From the NCBI RefSeq assembly GCF_014203755.1, contig NZ_JACHJS010000001.1, forward strand, positions 6,696,001 through 6,760,000: DNA of 64,000 nucleotides, written 5' to 3'. The stretch is from Saccharothrix violaceirubra (GTDB lineage: Bacteria > Actinomycetota > Actinomycetes > Mycobacteriales > Pseudonocardiaceae). The notes below the pieces were generated by a model, which was not told the DNA's origin, searched no databases, and saw nothing but the letters and a program-made list of their open reading frames with translations. The position numbers and the translations under genes are program-made. Numbering within the stretch: position 1 is the first letter of the stretch; each line of letters starts with the position of its first letter. Below, piece by piece: positions 27,420 to 36,374 of this stretch.

Positions 27420-28658
27420 CTAGGCGAGGATGTCGCGCACGTTGCGCGCAGTCTCGCCCACCATCACCAGCCGACCGACCTCGGCGGGACCAGCCGCAGG
27501 CACTACGAATCGGCGATCAGGGTCCACCTCAAGCCGCACATCGGGCACGTTCCGCCGAACCGGCTCCGCGTGAGCCACCTCAACGAGATGTTCGCCAAGA
27601 TCGCGGAGAACAACGACGAGATCATCTCGGCGTACGCTGCGCGTCGGGCAGTGGATGACGCGCGCAAGCAGGCCACCAGGCGAACGGATCAACGCGCATT
27701 CCGGGCGCAGCTCCGCGAGATGCCGCCGTTCCGCCGAACGACCGGACCGGCCCCACAGCACCGGCTGAGGGCAACGCTGCGAGCGTCCCTGAACGACGCC
27801 ATCGCGCAGCAGATCATCACGTTCAACCGGGCTGCTCATGTCGAGTTGGACCCCGCCAAGCGACCCAAGGCGCTGGTGTGGACGACTGAGCGTGTCGAGC
27901 AGTGGCAGCGGACCGGCGAGAAGCCGTCACCGGTCATGGTCTGGACCCCGGATCAGACCGGCGACTTCCTCGACCTGGTCCACGAGGACCGGCTGTACGC
28001 GCGCTACCACCTGATCGCCTTCCGGGGGCTGCGCCGAGGCGAAGCGTGCGGGCTCCGGTGGGCCGACGTCGATCTGAACGCGAAGACGGCGACGGTCGCG
28101 ACTCAGCTCGTGCTCGAGGGCTGGGAGGTCGAGGAGGGCGACCCGAAGACGTCCAGCGGCGCTCGCGTGATCGCCTTGGACGGCGAGACGGTCAAGGTGC
28201 TGCGCGCACACAAGGCGCAGCAAGCAGCCGAGAAGCTGAAGTGGGGTGAAGCGTGGATCGACACCGGCCGCGTGTTCACCGAGGCGGACGGCACGCTGCT
28301 GCACTCCGGCAAGGTGTCCGAGGCGTTCGAGAAGATCGTGCGCACCTCGGACCTTCCGCCGGTCCGACTGCACGACCTCCGGCACGGCGCGGCCACGCTC
28401 GCGCTCGCCGGTGGTGCTGACCTGAAGACCGTGCAGGAGATGCTTGATCACTCGTCCATCACGATCACGTCGGACATCTACACGAGCGTGTTGCCCGAGG
28501 TCGCGCACCGGGCGGCAGAGGCAGCGGCCCAGCTCGTCCCGCGCAGGTCCACCGGGACCGATGGGCACACTTCGGGCACACACGACGCCCGAGACGGTTC
28601 AGCTCTACTGCTCGTCGCCAACCCGGGAAATGAGAAAAGACCAGGTCAGACGCGCTGA
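27345..28658 (+). CDS. Tyrosine recombinase (phage-type integrase), 5'-truncated
   Basis: The open frame runs from a GTG at 27345, but integrase-like sequence begins only at about 27489 (RRHYESAIRVHLKPHIG, the SAM-like core-binding domain). The first 48 codons are antisense to the primase remnant, and the usual N-terminal arm-binding domain is missing. The catalytic domain looks complete: Arg in FRGLRRGEACGL, HDLRHG (HxxR box), LDHSSI and the nucleophilic Tyr in SDIYTSVL. The stop lies inside the tRNA-Thr terminator hairpin and the gene points at the tRNA 3' end, the typical attachment arrangement. Probably non-functional or weakly expressed for lack of its own start. Confidence 0.75.
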   Translation: MLDQVVAQPPGSLVPLGTRLGIDIGLGEDVAHVARSLAHHHQPTDLGGTSRRHYESAIRVHLKPHIGHVPPNRLRVSHLNEMFAKIAENNDEIISAYAARRAVDDARKQATRRTDQRAFRAQLREMPPFRRTTGPAPQHRLRATLRASLNDAIAQQIITFNRAAHVELDPAKRPKALVWTTERVEQWQRTGEKPSPVMVWTPDQTGDFLDLVHEDRLYARYHLIAFRGLRRGEACGLRWADVDLNAKTATVATQLVLEGWEVEEGDPKTSSGARVIALDGETVKVLRAHKAQQAAEKLKWGEAWIDTGRVFTEADGTLLHSGKVSEAFEKIVRTSDLPPVRLHDLRHGAATLALAGGADLKTVQEMLDHSSITITSDIYTSVLPEVAHRAAEAAAQLVPRRSTGTDGHTSGTHDARDGSALLLVANPGNEKRPGQTR

Positions 28659-28667
28659 CCTGGTCTT
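28633..28667 (-). terminator. Rho-independent terminator of tRNA-Thr
   Basis: Perfect 13-bp stem (AAGACCAGGTCAG at 28637-28649, complement at 28655-28667) and a 5-base loop, 12 bases after the tRNA 3' end. On the minus strand it is followed by TT CTC, giving a TTTT run with the stem's last bases. The integrase stop codon (28656-28658) falls inside the stem. Confidence 0.85.
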
Positions 28668-28678
28668 CCATCCCACCG

Positions 28679-28752
28679 AGCCGCCTATCGGAATCGAACC
28701 GATGACCTGCTCATTACGAGTGAGCCGCTCTGGCCGACTGAGCTAAGGCGGC
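28679..28752 (-). tRNA. tRNA-Thr (anticodon CGU)
   Basis: On the minus strand the gene starts GCCGCCTTAGCTCAG and folds as a cloverleaf. The acceptor stem is GCCGCCT/AGGCGGC and the anticodon stem-loop is GCTCA-CTCGTAA-TGAGC with anticodon CGT. The T arm is TCGGTTCGATTCCGA. No CCA is encoded. It reads ACG codons. Its 3' half faces the truncated integrase and is the probable attB site of the lost element. Confidence 0.97.
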
Positions 28753-28992
28753 GAGACGTGACAACTATAGCCCATGATCCGACCGTCACCGATCGGGGGG
28801 TGGGTCGTTAGCCCTCCTGGTGACCCGGCTCACGTCGGGTGGCTGCGGTGACCTCGTCCGAAGGGTCTTGTTCACCCGTTCGGTTGGAGTCTTTCCGGCG
28901 GGGTGGCCGCGTGGTTGTCTGTCGTCCACACCGGGCCGAACCCTGCACCGGCTGCGTGGTGGTGATGTCCTTCCGCGCGGTCGCCCCGGTTC

Positions 28993-30183
28993 CTAGCCCC
29001 GGTGCAGGGTGGTGAGCATTGCTTCGACGGCGATGCGTGGTTTCACGTTCAGCTCCAACGCCTCTCGACAGGCGAGTACGGCCTCCAAACGCCGCAACGT
29101 CGACTCGGGTGACCACTCGGCCGCCGCCGCGGCCGACTCGGCGGCGCGGTCCGGGTGGTTGAGGACCACACCGGCCGCGGACACGAGCACGTCCCGGTAG
29201 AACGCGGCCAGGTCGACGAGCGCCTGGTCCAACGAGTCGCGCTGGGTGCGGGTCGCCCGGGACTTCTGGCGCTTCTCCAAGTCCTTCAGCGCGCCCTTCG
29301 CGCCACGCGTGGCCGCCGCCGTCCCCTTGCCCGTGCCGCCCGCGCCCATCGCGGTCTCAAGGGCCGTGCGTTCGGCTTCGTCCTGACCTTCGTGCGCGCC
29401 CGCCGCGTCCTCCTCGGCCGCGCGCACGAGGGAGTCCGCGCAGGTGAAGATGTCGACCGGCCTGCGCAGGGCGAGCGGGATCCGCAGCACGGCCTCACGT
29501 CGCGCGCGCGCCTTGTCGTCGGTGGCCAGCCGCCGGGCCCGGCCGACGTGCCCGCCGCACACCGACGCCGCCCAGTCCGCCAAGTCGGCGGCCACGCCCT
29601 CGGTCACCAAAGCGGACGCGATGGACGCCGCGCGCGGCGTGCCCAGCGGCACGATCCGGCACCGCGAACGGATCGTCACGGACACGTCCTCGGGGTGGTC
29701 GGACGGCGCGCAGAGCAGGAACACGGTCCGCTCCGGCGGCTCCTCCACGGCCTTGAGCAGCGCGTTCGCCGCGCCTTCGGTCAACCGGTCGGCTTCGGCG
29801 ACGATGACGACCTGCCAACGGCCGGACGTCGGCCGCCGCGCCGAAACCTGGACCAAGGACCGCATCTCGGCCACCGAGATCGACAGTCCCTCGGGGGCGA
29901 CCACGCGGACGTCGGCGTGCGTGCCGGCCGTCGTCGTGTGGCACCCGGCGCACACCCCGCAGCCGGGCCGGTCGTCGGTGGCCACGCACTGGAGGGCCGC
30001 CGCGAACGCCCGTGCCGTGGCCGCCTGCCCGGAACCGGGCGGTCCGGTGAACAGCCACGCGTGTGTCATCGCGCCGGGCGCGGGCGTCCCGCCGGCCACG
30101 ATCGACGCCGCCGCCTCGGCGGCGGCCCCCAGCACCGCGACCGCCTCGGGCTGGCCGACGACCCCACTCCACACACCGCTCAC
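28993..30183 (-). CDS. holB: DNA polymerase III subunit delta'
   Basis: Clamp-loader subunit that helps place the sliding clamp on primed DNA. The 396-residue protein begins VSGVWSGVVGQPEAV, the standard actinobacterial start. It has a degenerate Walker A (GPPGSGQAAT, Gln where Lys is expected), usual for the non-hydrolysing delta' subunit. A four-cysteine zinc module (GCGVCAGCHT) and the ALLKAVEEPPERTVFLL sensor region follow, then a long C-terminal helical domain. I prefer the GTG at 30183; a TTG at 30201 would add six residues. It follows the MFS-kinase fusion by about 22 bases. Confidence 0.9.
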   Translation of the reverse strand: MSGVWSGVVGQPEAVAVLGAAAEAAASIVAGGTPAPGAMTHAWLFTGPPGSGQAATARAFAAALQCVATDDRPGCGVCAGCHTTTAGTHADVRVVAPEGLSISVAEMRSLVQVSARRPTSGRWQVVIVAEADRLTEGAANALLKAVEEPPERTVFLLCAPSDHPEDVSVTIRSRCRIVPLGTPRAASIASALVTEGVAADLADWAASVCGGHVGRARRLATDDKARARREAVLRIPLALRRPVDIFTCADSLVRAAEEDAAGAHEGQDEAERTALETAMGAGGTGKGTAAATRGAKGALKDLEKRQKSRATRTQRDSLDQALVDLAAFYRDVLVSAAGVVLNHPDRAAESAAAAAEWSPESTLRRLEAVLACREALELNVKPRIAVEAMLTTLHRG

Positions 30184-30205
30184 CGGGCCGAAGGTACCCA
30201 AGCCG

Positions 30206-32218
30206 TCAGGTGCTCTCGACGACCGGTTCGGACGTCCTGGGCACCAGCGGCACGACGGCGGCGAGCACGCGTTCGGCGATCTCGTCCTCGGTGCCGTCCG
30301 CGTCGACCACCACGTAGCGGTCCGGGTCCGCGGCGGCCATGTCGGTCAGGAGTTTCTGCACACGCCAGTGGTGCTCGACCGTGTCCATGGCGAGGCCCGG
30401 TTCGAGGTCGGCGGCGGGGGTGCGGTCCAACAACACCGTCACGTCGGGGCGCAGCCGGCCGGTCGCCCATTCGACCAGGCCTTCCAGTTCCCGGGTCTCG
30501 ATGCTGCCCGCCGCGCTGAAGTGCGCCAACGGACTGTCGACGTACCGCTCCATCACCACGATCGCGCCCTTGGCCAGGGCCGGTCGCACCTCGCGTTCGA
30601 CCACGTCGGCACGCACGGCCGCCGCGACCAGCGCATGTGCGCGCACGCCCGCGAGGTCGGCCGTGGACAACACGTTGCGCAGGCGCCGCTCGTCCAGGTC
30701 CGGGTCGGAGGCCAGCAACACGTCCAGGCCGTTCGCGCGCAACGCCTCGGCCAGGCGACGGGCCTGGGCTGCGGTGTCCAGCCGGGTGTCGCCCTCGACC
30801 GCGATCAGCAGGCCGCCCGCCCGCCGACGACCGCGCAACGCCGCCATCAGGTCGGACAGGATCGGCTCGGACCTGCGGTCGTCCATCAGCCGGTACGAGA
30901 TCAGGCCCACCGCCGTGGCCAGCAGGCTCGCGCCGAACAGCACCGGGCGGGTGCCGTCGACCTTGAAGTCGTGGTCGAAGAACGTGACGACCCGGGGCTG
31001 CACCAGCGTGACCAGCAGCGGGCTGATGATCACCGACAACCCGAGGATGATCTTGAGCAGCGACTGGACCAGGGCGACCATCCGGCCGCGCATGGCGTCC
31101 TCGACCTGCGAGCCGATGATCGTCAACCCGGTCAGGAACGCGATGCCGGCCGCCGCGCCGACGAACGCGACCGCGAGCAGCGCCACGCCCAGGTGCGGTG
31201 CCAGCGACACCACGACCAGGCTCAGGCCCGCGACCACGATCGTCACGCCGAACAGCCGGTTGTACGACAGCCGCCGCGCCAGCCGGGGCGCGGTCGCCAT
31301 GCCGATCGCCAGGCCCGCGAACACCGCGATGAACAACGTGCCGTAAGCGCTCTCACCGCCGAGCAGGCTCAACGCGTACAGCTTGGCGCTGCCGATCACG
31401 CCGCCCGCCGCCGCGAACGCCCCGCTCATGCCGATCACCAGACCGCGCAGCAACGGCGTGCGCCACGCGTAGGCCAAGCCGTCGCGCATCATCACGAGGA
31501 AGCCGGGCCCACCCTCCTCGGAGCGCTTGCGGCGGGTCACGGCGATGCGCCCGGACAGCTCCGGGATGCGCACGGCGACCAGCACGGCCGAGGTGAGGTA
31601 GAGCAGGCCGTTGACCACCACGGCGATGATCGCGATGCGGAACCCGAGGTCGCCGTCGCGCACGTTGAGGTAGCCGGGGATGCCCGCGATCAGCGAGTAC
31701 AGGCCGAAGCCGCTGATCGTGGAGATGCCGTAGGTCATCACCAGGCCGAGCTGGTTGGCGGTCTCGACCTGGTCGGGCCGGCGCAGCAGGTTCGGCACGG
31801 CCGAGTCCTTGGCCGGGATCCAGAGCATCGCGCAGCAGCCGACCAGGAAGTTCGCGATGAACAGCCACCAGGCCGTGCCGACGAACGCGATCGAGAGGAA
31901 CAGGCAGCCGCGCGCGACGTCGCAGGCGACCATGACCTTGCGCCGGTCGAACCGGTCGGCGAGCACGCCGCCCAACGGCGCGAACAGCATGCCGGGCAGG
32001 AGCTGGGTGAGCACGACCGCGCTGAGCGCGAACCCCTCCCAGCCGTAGCCCTCGGCGAGCTTGGTGACCAGGCCCGTCAGCGCCAGCAGCGACAACCAGT
32101 CACCGACGCTGCACAGATAGGTGACACCCCACAGCCTGCGAAACGGGCGGATCGCCAGAACGCTGCGAATCCGCTTGCTCGTCGAGGCACCTGTGCCACT
32201 GTCCGAGATGACCGTCAC
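30206..32218 (-). CDS. Fused MFS transporter - thymidylate-kinase-like protein
   Basis: A 670-residue fusion known in Actinobacteria. Residues about 15-440 are a 12-helix MFS domain (LADRFDRRKVMVACDVARG is the motif A loop). Residues about 465-660 match dTMP kinase, with ERYVDSPLAHFSAAG and LRPDVTVLLDRTP in family positions. The kinase P-loop is degenerate: where functional enzymes have EGGDGAGKST, this protein has VEGDTRLDTAAQ, with no GKS/T. Kinase activity is therefore doubtful. The start is taken as GTG 32218; an unusually good AGGAGGTGA lies over it and would suit a start slightly downstream. It sits directly before holB, where tmk usually lies. Confidence 0.85.
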   Translation of the reverse strand: MTVISDSGTGASTSKRIRSVLAIRPFRRLWGVTYLCSVGDWLSLLALTGLVTKLAEGYGWEGFALSAVVLTQLLPGMLFAPLGGVLADRFDRRKVMVACDVARGCLFLSIAFVGTAWWLFIANFLVGCCAMLWIPAKDSAVPNLLRRPDQVETANQLGLVMTYGISTISGFGLYSLIAGIPGYLNVRDGDLGFRIAIIAVVVNGLLYLTSAVLVAVRIPELSGRIAVTRRKRSEEGGPGFLVMMRDGLAYAWRTPLLRGLVIGMSGAFAAAGGVIGSAKLYALSLLGGESAYGTLFIAVFAGLAIGMATAPRLARRLSYNRLFGVTIVVAGLSLVVVSLAPHLGVALLAVAFVGAAAGIAFLTGLTIIGSQVEDAMRGRMVALVQSLLKIILGLSVIISPLLVTLVQPRVVTFFDHDFKVDGTRPVLFGASLLATAVGLISYRLMDDRRSEPILSDLMAALRGRRRAGGLLIAVEGDTRLDTAAQARRLAEALRANGLDVLLASDPDLDERRLRNVLSTADLAGVRAHALVAAAVRADVVEREVRPALAKGAIVVMERYVDSPLAHFSAAGSIETRELEGLVEWATGRLRPDVTVLLDRTPAADLEPGLAMDTVEHHWRVQKLLTDMAAADPDRYVVVDADGTEDEIAERVLAAVVPLVPRTSEPVVEST

Positions 32219-32300
32219 CTCCTGCTTCCGTGCAGGCCAAGGGTAACCGGGAGGGTCGAGGACCCTGACCGCATCCACCGTTCGGGTGGTCGTGGCGGGT

Positions 32301-32873
32301 TCAGCGGAACAGGTCGACGACCGCCTCGATGATCGCACGGAGCACCGGGGAGATCGCGGCGATCAGGCCCAACAGCACCAGACATCCCAGCCAACCCCGG
32401 GATTTGCGCTGTTCAGGAGCTGTTCCGGGCGGCGTGGGCCGAGCGGGTGCGGGCGGTCGCACGACGGGCGCAGACCGGGCGGCCGGCAGTCTGACCTGCG
32501 GCGGCACGCCCTGACCGACGACCGCGGGCCGCGCACCGACACCCGGCGGCGGGACCCGACGTGCGGTGGCCCGGACCGGACCCCCGCTCGGCTTCGGCAC
32601 CGACCGGTCGCCGGGCCGAGGCGGAACGGGACGACCGGCAGGCGACCGGACCGGTTGCCTGCTCGGCCCCGCCTGCGCCGGAACCGACCGCCCGACGACC
32701 GGCAGCGGGGCCGGTTGCCCGGTCGGTTCGACCGCAGCCGGACCGGATCGGTCGGCACGCGGACCCGACGACGTGAACCCCTCGCCCGTGACCAGGCCCG
32801 CGAGCGGGTCCGGGAACAGCGCGGGCGGTGGCGGCGGCTGCGTGCCGTCGGGTCCGAAGTCGCCCACCGCCAC
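32301..32873 (-). CDS. Proline-rich protein with a C-terminal membrane anchor
   Basis: Unrecognised 190-residue product. Residues 1-155 are very rich in Pro, Arg, Ala and Gly and are probably disordered. The C-terminus has a hydrophobic segment (GWLGCLVLLGLIAAISPVLRAIIEAVVDLF). The GTG at 32873 follows GAGGG and lies 8 bases after the topA stop, in the same direction, so it is probably cotranscribed with topA. Its codon bias is as strong as its neighbours', but low-complexity protein makes the call less certain. Confidence 0.6.
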   Translation of the reverse strand: MAVGDFGPDGTQPPPPPALFPDPLAGLVTGEGFTSSGPRADRSGPAAVEPTGQPAPLPVVGRSVPAQAGPSRQPVRSPAGRPVPPRPGDRSVPKPSGGPVRATARRVPPPGVGARPAVVGQGVPPQVRLPAARSAPVVRPPAPARPTPPGTAPEQRKSRGWLGCLVLLGLIAAISPVLRAIIEAVVDLFR

Positions 32874-32881
32874 CCCGACCC

Positions 32882-35602
32882 TCAGCCCTTGGACTTCGCG
32901 GGAGCCTTCTTGCGGGCCGGCGCCTTCTTCTTCGGCGCCGGACCCTTGGCACGCTTCTCGGCGAGCAGCTCGGCCGCACGCTCGTCGGTCAGCCCTTCCA
33001 CGCTGTCGGTCTTGCGCAGGGACGCGTTGACCTCGCCGTCGGTGACGTAAGGCCCGAAACGGCCCTCCTTCACCACCATCGGTTTGCCGGACACCGGGTC
33101 CGCACCCATCTCCTTCAACGGCGGCGCGGCGGCGGCGCGTCCCCGCTTCTTGGGCTCCGCGTAGATCTTCAGAGCCTCTTCCAGCGTGACCGTGAAGAGC
33201 TGGTCCTCGCCGGTCAGCGACCGCGAGTCCGTGCCGCGCTTGAGGTACGGCCCGTACCGGCCGTTCTGCGCGGTGATCTCCGCACCGGACTCCGGGTCCG
33301 TGCCCACCACGCGCGGCAGCGACAGCAGCTTCAACGCGTCGTCCAACGTCACCGTGTCCAGCGACATCGATTTGAACAGCGACCCGGTGCGCGGCTTGGG
33401 CGACTTCTTGCCCTCGGGCGGATCGGGCAGCACCTCGGTCACGTACGGCCCGAACCGGCCTTCCTTGGCCACGATCTCGTGCCCGGTGACCGGGTCGTTG
33501 CCCAGCGACCGGCCCTCCTGCGGGGTCGCGAACAGCTTCTCCGCGATCTCCCGGTCCAGCTCGTCGGGCGGCAGGTCGTCGGGCAGGTTCGCGCGCTGCG
33601 ACGCGCCGTCGACCTCGCGCTCCAGGTACGGCCCGTACCGGCCGACGCGGACCACGACCGTGCGACCGTCGGCGTCGGCGAACAGCGGGATCGAGTTGAC
33701 CTCGCGGGCGTCGATCGCCTCGACGCTGGACCCGACGAGCTTCTTGAGCCCACCCGACCGGCCGACCGACGACTCCGGCCCGACGTTGCCGCCGAAGTAG
33801 AACCCGGACAGCCACGTGGTGCGCTCCTGGCGACCGGCGGCGATGCCGTCCAGCTCGTCCTCCAGCGCGGCGGTGAAGTCGTAGTCGACGAGCCGGCCGA
33901 AGTGGTTCTCCAGCAGCCCGACCACGGCGAACGCCACCCACGAGGGGACCAGCGCGGACCCCTTCTTCCACACGTAGCCGCGGTCCTGGACCGTGCTGAT
34001 GATCGACGCGTACGTGGAGGGCCGGCCGATGCCCAGCTCCTCCATGGTCTTGATCAGGCTGGCCTCGGTGAAGCGCGGCGGCGGGGACGTCGAGTGGCCG
34101 TCGGCGGACAGCTCGGCGGCGAGCACGGACTGGTCCTTGACCAGCTGCGGGAGCCGGGACTCGGCGTCGTCGGACTCGCCGCCGGCCTCCGAGTCGACCG
34201 TCTCCACGTACGCCTTGAGGAAGCCCGCGAACGTGATCGTGCGGCCGGACGCGGCGAACGTGGCCTCCTCGCCCGCCGTCGTGGTGCCGACGATCCGGAC
34301 GCTGGTGGTGTTGCCGCGCGCGTCGGCCATCTGCGAGGCGATCGTGCGCTGCCAGATCAGCTCGTAGAGCTTGAACTCGTCGGACTCCAGCTCGCGCGCC
34401 ACGGCGCCGGGCGTGCGGAACACCTCGCCGGCGGGCCGGATGGCCTCGTGCGCCTCCTGGGCGTTCTTGACCTTCCGGGTGTACTGGCGCGGCTCCTTGG
34501 CGACGTACTGGGCGCCGTACAGCTCGGTGGCCTGCGCGCGGGCGGCGGTGATCGCGGTCTCCGACAGCGTGGTGCTGTCGGTGCGCATGTAGGTGATGTA
34601 GCCGTTCTCGTACAGCTTCTGCGCGGTGCGCATGGTGCGGTCCGCGGAGAAGCGCAGCTTGCGGCCGGCCTCCTGCTGGAGGGTCGAGGTCATGAACGGC
34701 GCGTACGGCTTGCGCGTGTACGGCTTCTCCTCGACGGAGACGACCGTGAGCGTGGCGTCGACCAGACCGGTCGCGATGGCGCGGGCATGGTCCTCGTCGA
34801 GCACGCGGACTTCGGCGCCGGCCTTGAGGCGGCCGTCGGAGCCGAAGTCGCGGCCGGTGGCCAGGCGGGTGCCGTCCACGGCCACGAGCCGGGCGCCGAA
34901 CGTGCGCGGCGTGGCCTGCTCGCCCGCGTCGAGGGTCGCCGAGACGTCCCAGTAGTTCGCGGACACGAAACGCATGCGCTCGCGTTCGCGCTCGACCACG
35001 ATCCGGGTGGCCACGGACTGCACGCGGCCCGCCGACAGCTTCGGCATGACCTTCTTCCACAGCACGGGGCTGACCTCGTAGCCGTAGAGGCGGTCCAGGA
35101 TGCGCCGCGTCTCCTGCGCGTCGACCAGGCTCTGGTCCAGGTCGCGCGGGTTGGCGGCGGCGGCCAGGATGGCGGGCTCGGTGATCTCGTGGAAGACCAT
35201 CCGGCGCACGGGCACCTTGGGCTTGAGCGTGTCGAGCAGGTGCCAGGCGATGGCCTCGCCCTCGCGGTCGCCGTCTGTCGCCAGGTACAGCTCGTCGACG
35301 TCCTTGAGCAGTTCCTTCAGCTCGGCGACCGTCGACTTCTTGTCCGGCGTCACGACGTAGAGCGGCTCGAAGTCGTGGTCGACGTCGACGCCGAGGCGTG
35401 CCCAGGACTGGCCCTTGTACTTGGCGGGCACGTCGGCCGCGCCGCGCGGCAGGTCCCGGATGTGCCCCTTGGAGGACTCCACGACGAAGCCGGTGCCGAG
35501 GTAGGACGCGATCTTGCGCGCCTTGGCGGGCGACTCGACGATCACCAGTCGCCGGCTGCCCGTTCCCCCGCTGCTCTTCTTCGTCCGTGTCGTTCCAGCC
35601 AC
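32882..35602 (-). CDS. topA: DNA topoisomerase I (type IA)
   Basis: Relaxes negative supercoils by a single-strand break through a tyrosine phosphate. The 906-residue protein starts VAGTTRTKKSSGGTGSRRLVIVESPAKA. It has the Toprim domain (ATDGDREGEAIAWH, acidic metal site), the active-site region ENGYITYMRTDST with the catalytic Tyr, and GIGRPSTYASII. Four C-terminal repeats carrying a G-R-(F/Y)-G-P-Y-(V/L) motif and a lysine/alanine-rich tail follow (APKKKAPARKKAPAKSKG). These features are typical of actinobacterial TopoI, which lacks the zinc fingers of E. coli. The GTG at 35602 was chosen because upstream in-frame sequence is not protein-like. Confidence 0.96.
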   Translation of the reverse strand: MAGTTRTKKSSGGTGSRRLVIVESPAKARKIASYLGTGFVVESSKGHIRDLPRGAADVPAKYKGQSWARLGVDVDHDFEPLYVVTPDKKSTVAELKELLKDVDELYLATDGDREGEAIAWHLLDTLKPKVPVRRMVFHEITEPAILAAAANPRDLDQSLVDAQETRRILDRLYGYEVSPVLWKKVMPKLSAGRVQSVATRIVVERERERMRFVSANYWDVSATLDAGEQATPRTFGARLVAVDGTRLATGRDFGSDGRLKAGAEVRVLDEDHARAIATGLVDATLTVVSVEEKPYTRKPYAPFMTSTLQQEAGRKLRFSADRTMRTAQKLYENGYITYMRTDSTTLSETAITAARAQATELYGAQYVAKEPRQYTRKVKNAQEAHEAIRPAGEVFRTPGAVARELESDEFKLYELIWQRTIASQMADARGNTTSVRIVGTTTAGEEATFAASGRTITFAGFLKAYVETVDSEAGGESDDAESRLPQLVKDQSVLAAELSADGHSTSPPPRFTEASLIKTMEELGIGRPSTYASIISTVQDRGYVWKKGSALVPSWVAFAVVGLLENHFGRLVDYDFTAALEDELDGIAAGRQERTTWLSGFYFGGNVGPESSVGRSGGLKKLVGSSVEAIDAREVNSIPLFADADGRTVVVRVGRYGPYLEREVDGASQRANLPDDLPPDELDREIAEKLFATPQEGRSLGNDPVTGHEIVAKEGRFGPYVTEVLPDPPEGKKSPKPRTGSLFKSMSLDTVTLDDALKLLSLPRVVGTDPESGAEITAQNGRYGPYLKRGTDSRSLTGEDQLFTVTLEEALKIYAEPKKRGRAAAAPPLKEMGADPVSGKPMVVKEGRFGPYVTDGEVNASLRKTDSVEGLTDERAAELLAEKRAKGPAPKKKAPARKKAPAKSKG

Positions 35603-35729
35603 GCCGTCCCGCTCTCTTCGAATCCCGTCGTCCCGATCCGCCAGTGTGCACTGTCCTTTGTCGCCGACGGGCAGCCCTGGTCGGGACAGGGTGACACAAC
35701 TGTGCCCGATCGCCTCCCAGGAGTGTCCG

Positions 35730-36314
35730 CTACGCGGCGGGCCAGGTACGCCCGGTGACCCCCGTCGGCGCACGTCCGACCAGCTCCGCGAGCCGTTCCA
35801 GCCGCCGCCTCCCGTTCACCCGCAAGGCCGGTCCACCGGCTTTCGGTGCCGATAGTGTCGCGGGCAGGCCCGCTGTCGCGAGCGCTTTCCGCAGCGGTTC
35901 GTGCGTGTCCGGCGCGTCCGGGTCGAGGCCGAGGACGTACCCGGACTCGACCCACCGGCCGGCGGCGAGCGCCCACAGGCGCAACACGCCGCCGTCCGGC
36001 GCGAAGTCGTCCGGCACGACCTTGGTCCCGGACCGGAGCCACTGGCCGGCAAGGCCCGTCAGATCGGTCCGGAACGCGGTCGTGACCTCCGGGTTCCCCT
36101 TCTCGGCGCACGTGCCGACGCGGGCCTCGACGCCGCGTTCGGCCATGGCCGACACGAGCGCGGGCCCGCGTCCCGGTTCGTCGAGCGCGACCGACACCCT
36201 GGCCGCCCGTCCCCTCGCGAAGCCCAGCGCCCGGCCGGGCCCGCACAACAGGCCCGCCAGGTCACCGACGCGCGGAGCGCGCGCTTCGGCCGAGAAGAAG
36301 GACAGTTGCCCCAC
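35730..36314 (-). CDS. Conserved actinobacterial protein of unknown function upstream of topA
   Basis: A 194-residue soluble protein starting MGQLSFFSAEARAPRVGDLAGLLCGPG, with no signal peptide. The composition is balanced and GC-rich at third positions, with well-formed alternation of hydrophobic and polar residues. Its place just upstream of topA is shared by similar-sized proteins in related genomes, to my knowledge. No domain with a known reaction is recognised. It is probably cotranscribed with topA across a 127-base gap. Confidence 0.75.
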   Translation of the reverse strand: MGQLSFFSAEARAPRVGDLAGLLCGPGRALGFARGRAARVSVALDEPGRGPALVSAMAERGVEARVGTCAEKGNPEVTTAFRTDLTGLAGQWLRSGTKVVPDDFAPDGGVLRLWALAAGRWVESGYVLGLDPDAPDTHEPLRKALATAGLPATLSAPKAGGPALRVNGRRRLERLAELVGRAPTGVTGRTWPAA

Positions 36315-36374
36315 GGCCTCGCAGCGTAGAACACACGTTCGAGGTCGACCAGTCTCCGACCGGTGGAGATCCGA

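Noticed and set aside
27015..28680. Second attachment-site copy of the tRNA-Thr 3' end
   Set aside because: I looked for the T-arm/acceptor sequence elsewhere in the accessory block and saw none, so element borders cannot be drawn.
28808..29116. Possible small minus-strand gene next to tRNA-Thr
   Set aside because: Low-complexity charged sequence overlapping the 3' end of holB in another frame.
32828..35758. Plus-strand open frame over topA
   Set aside because: Antisense of a highly GC-biased gene; topA motifs are all on the minus strand.
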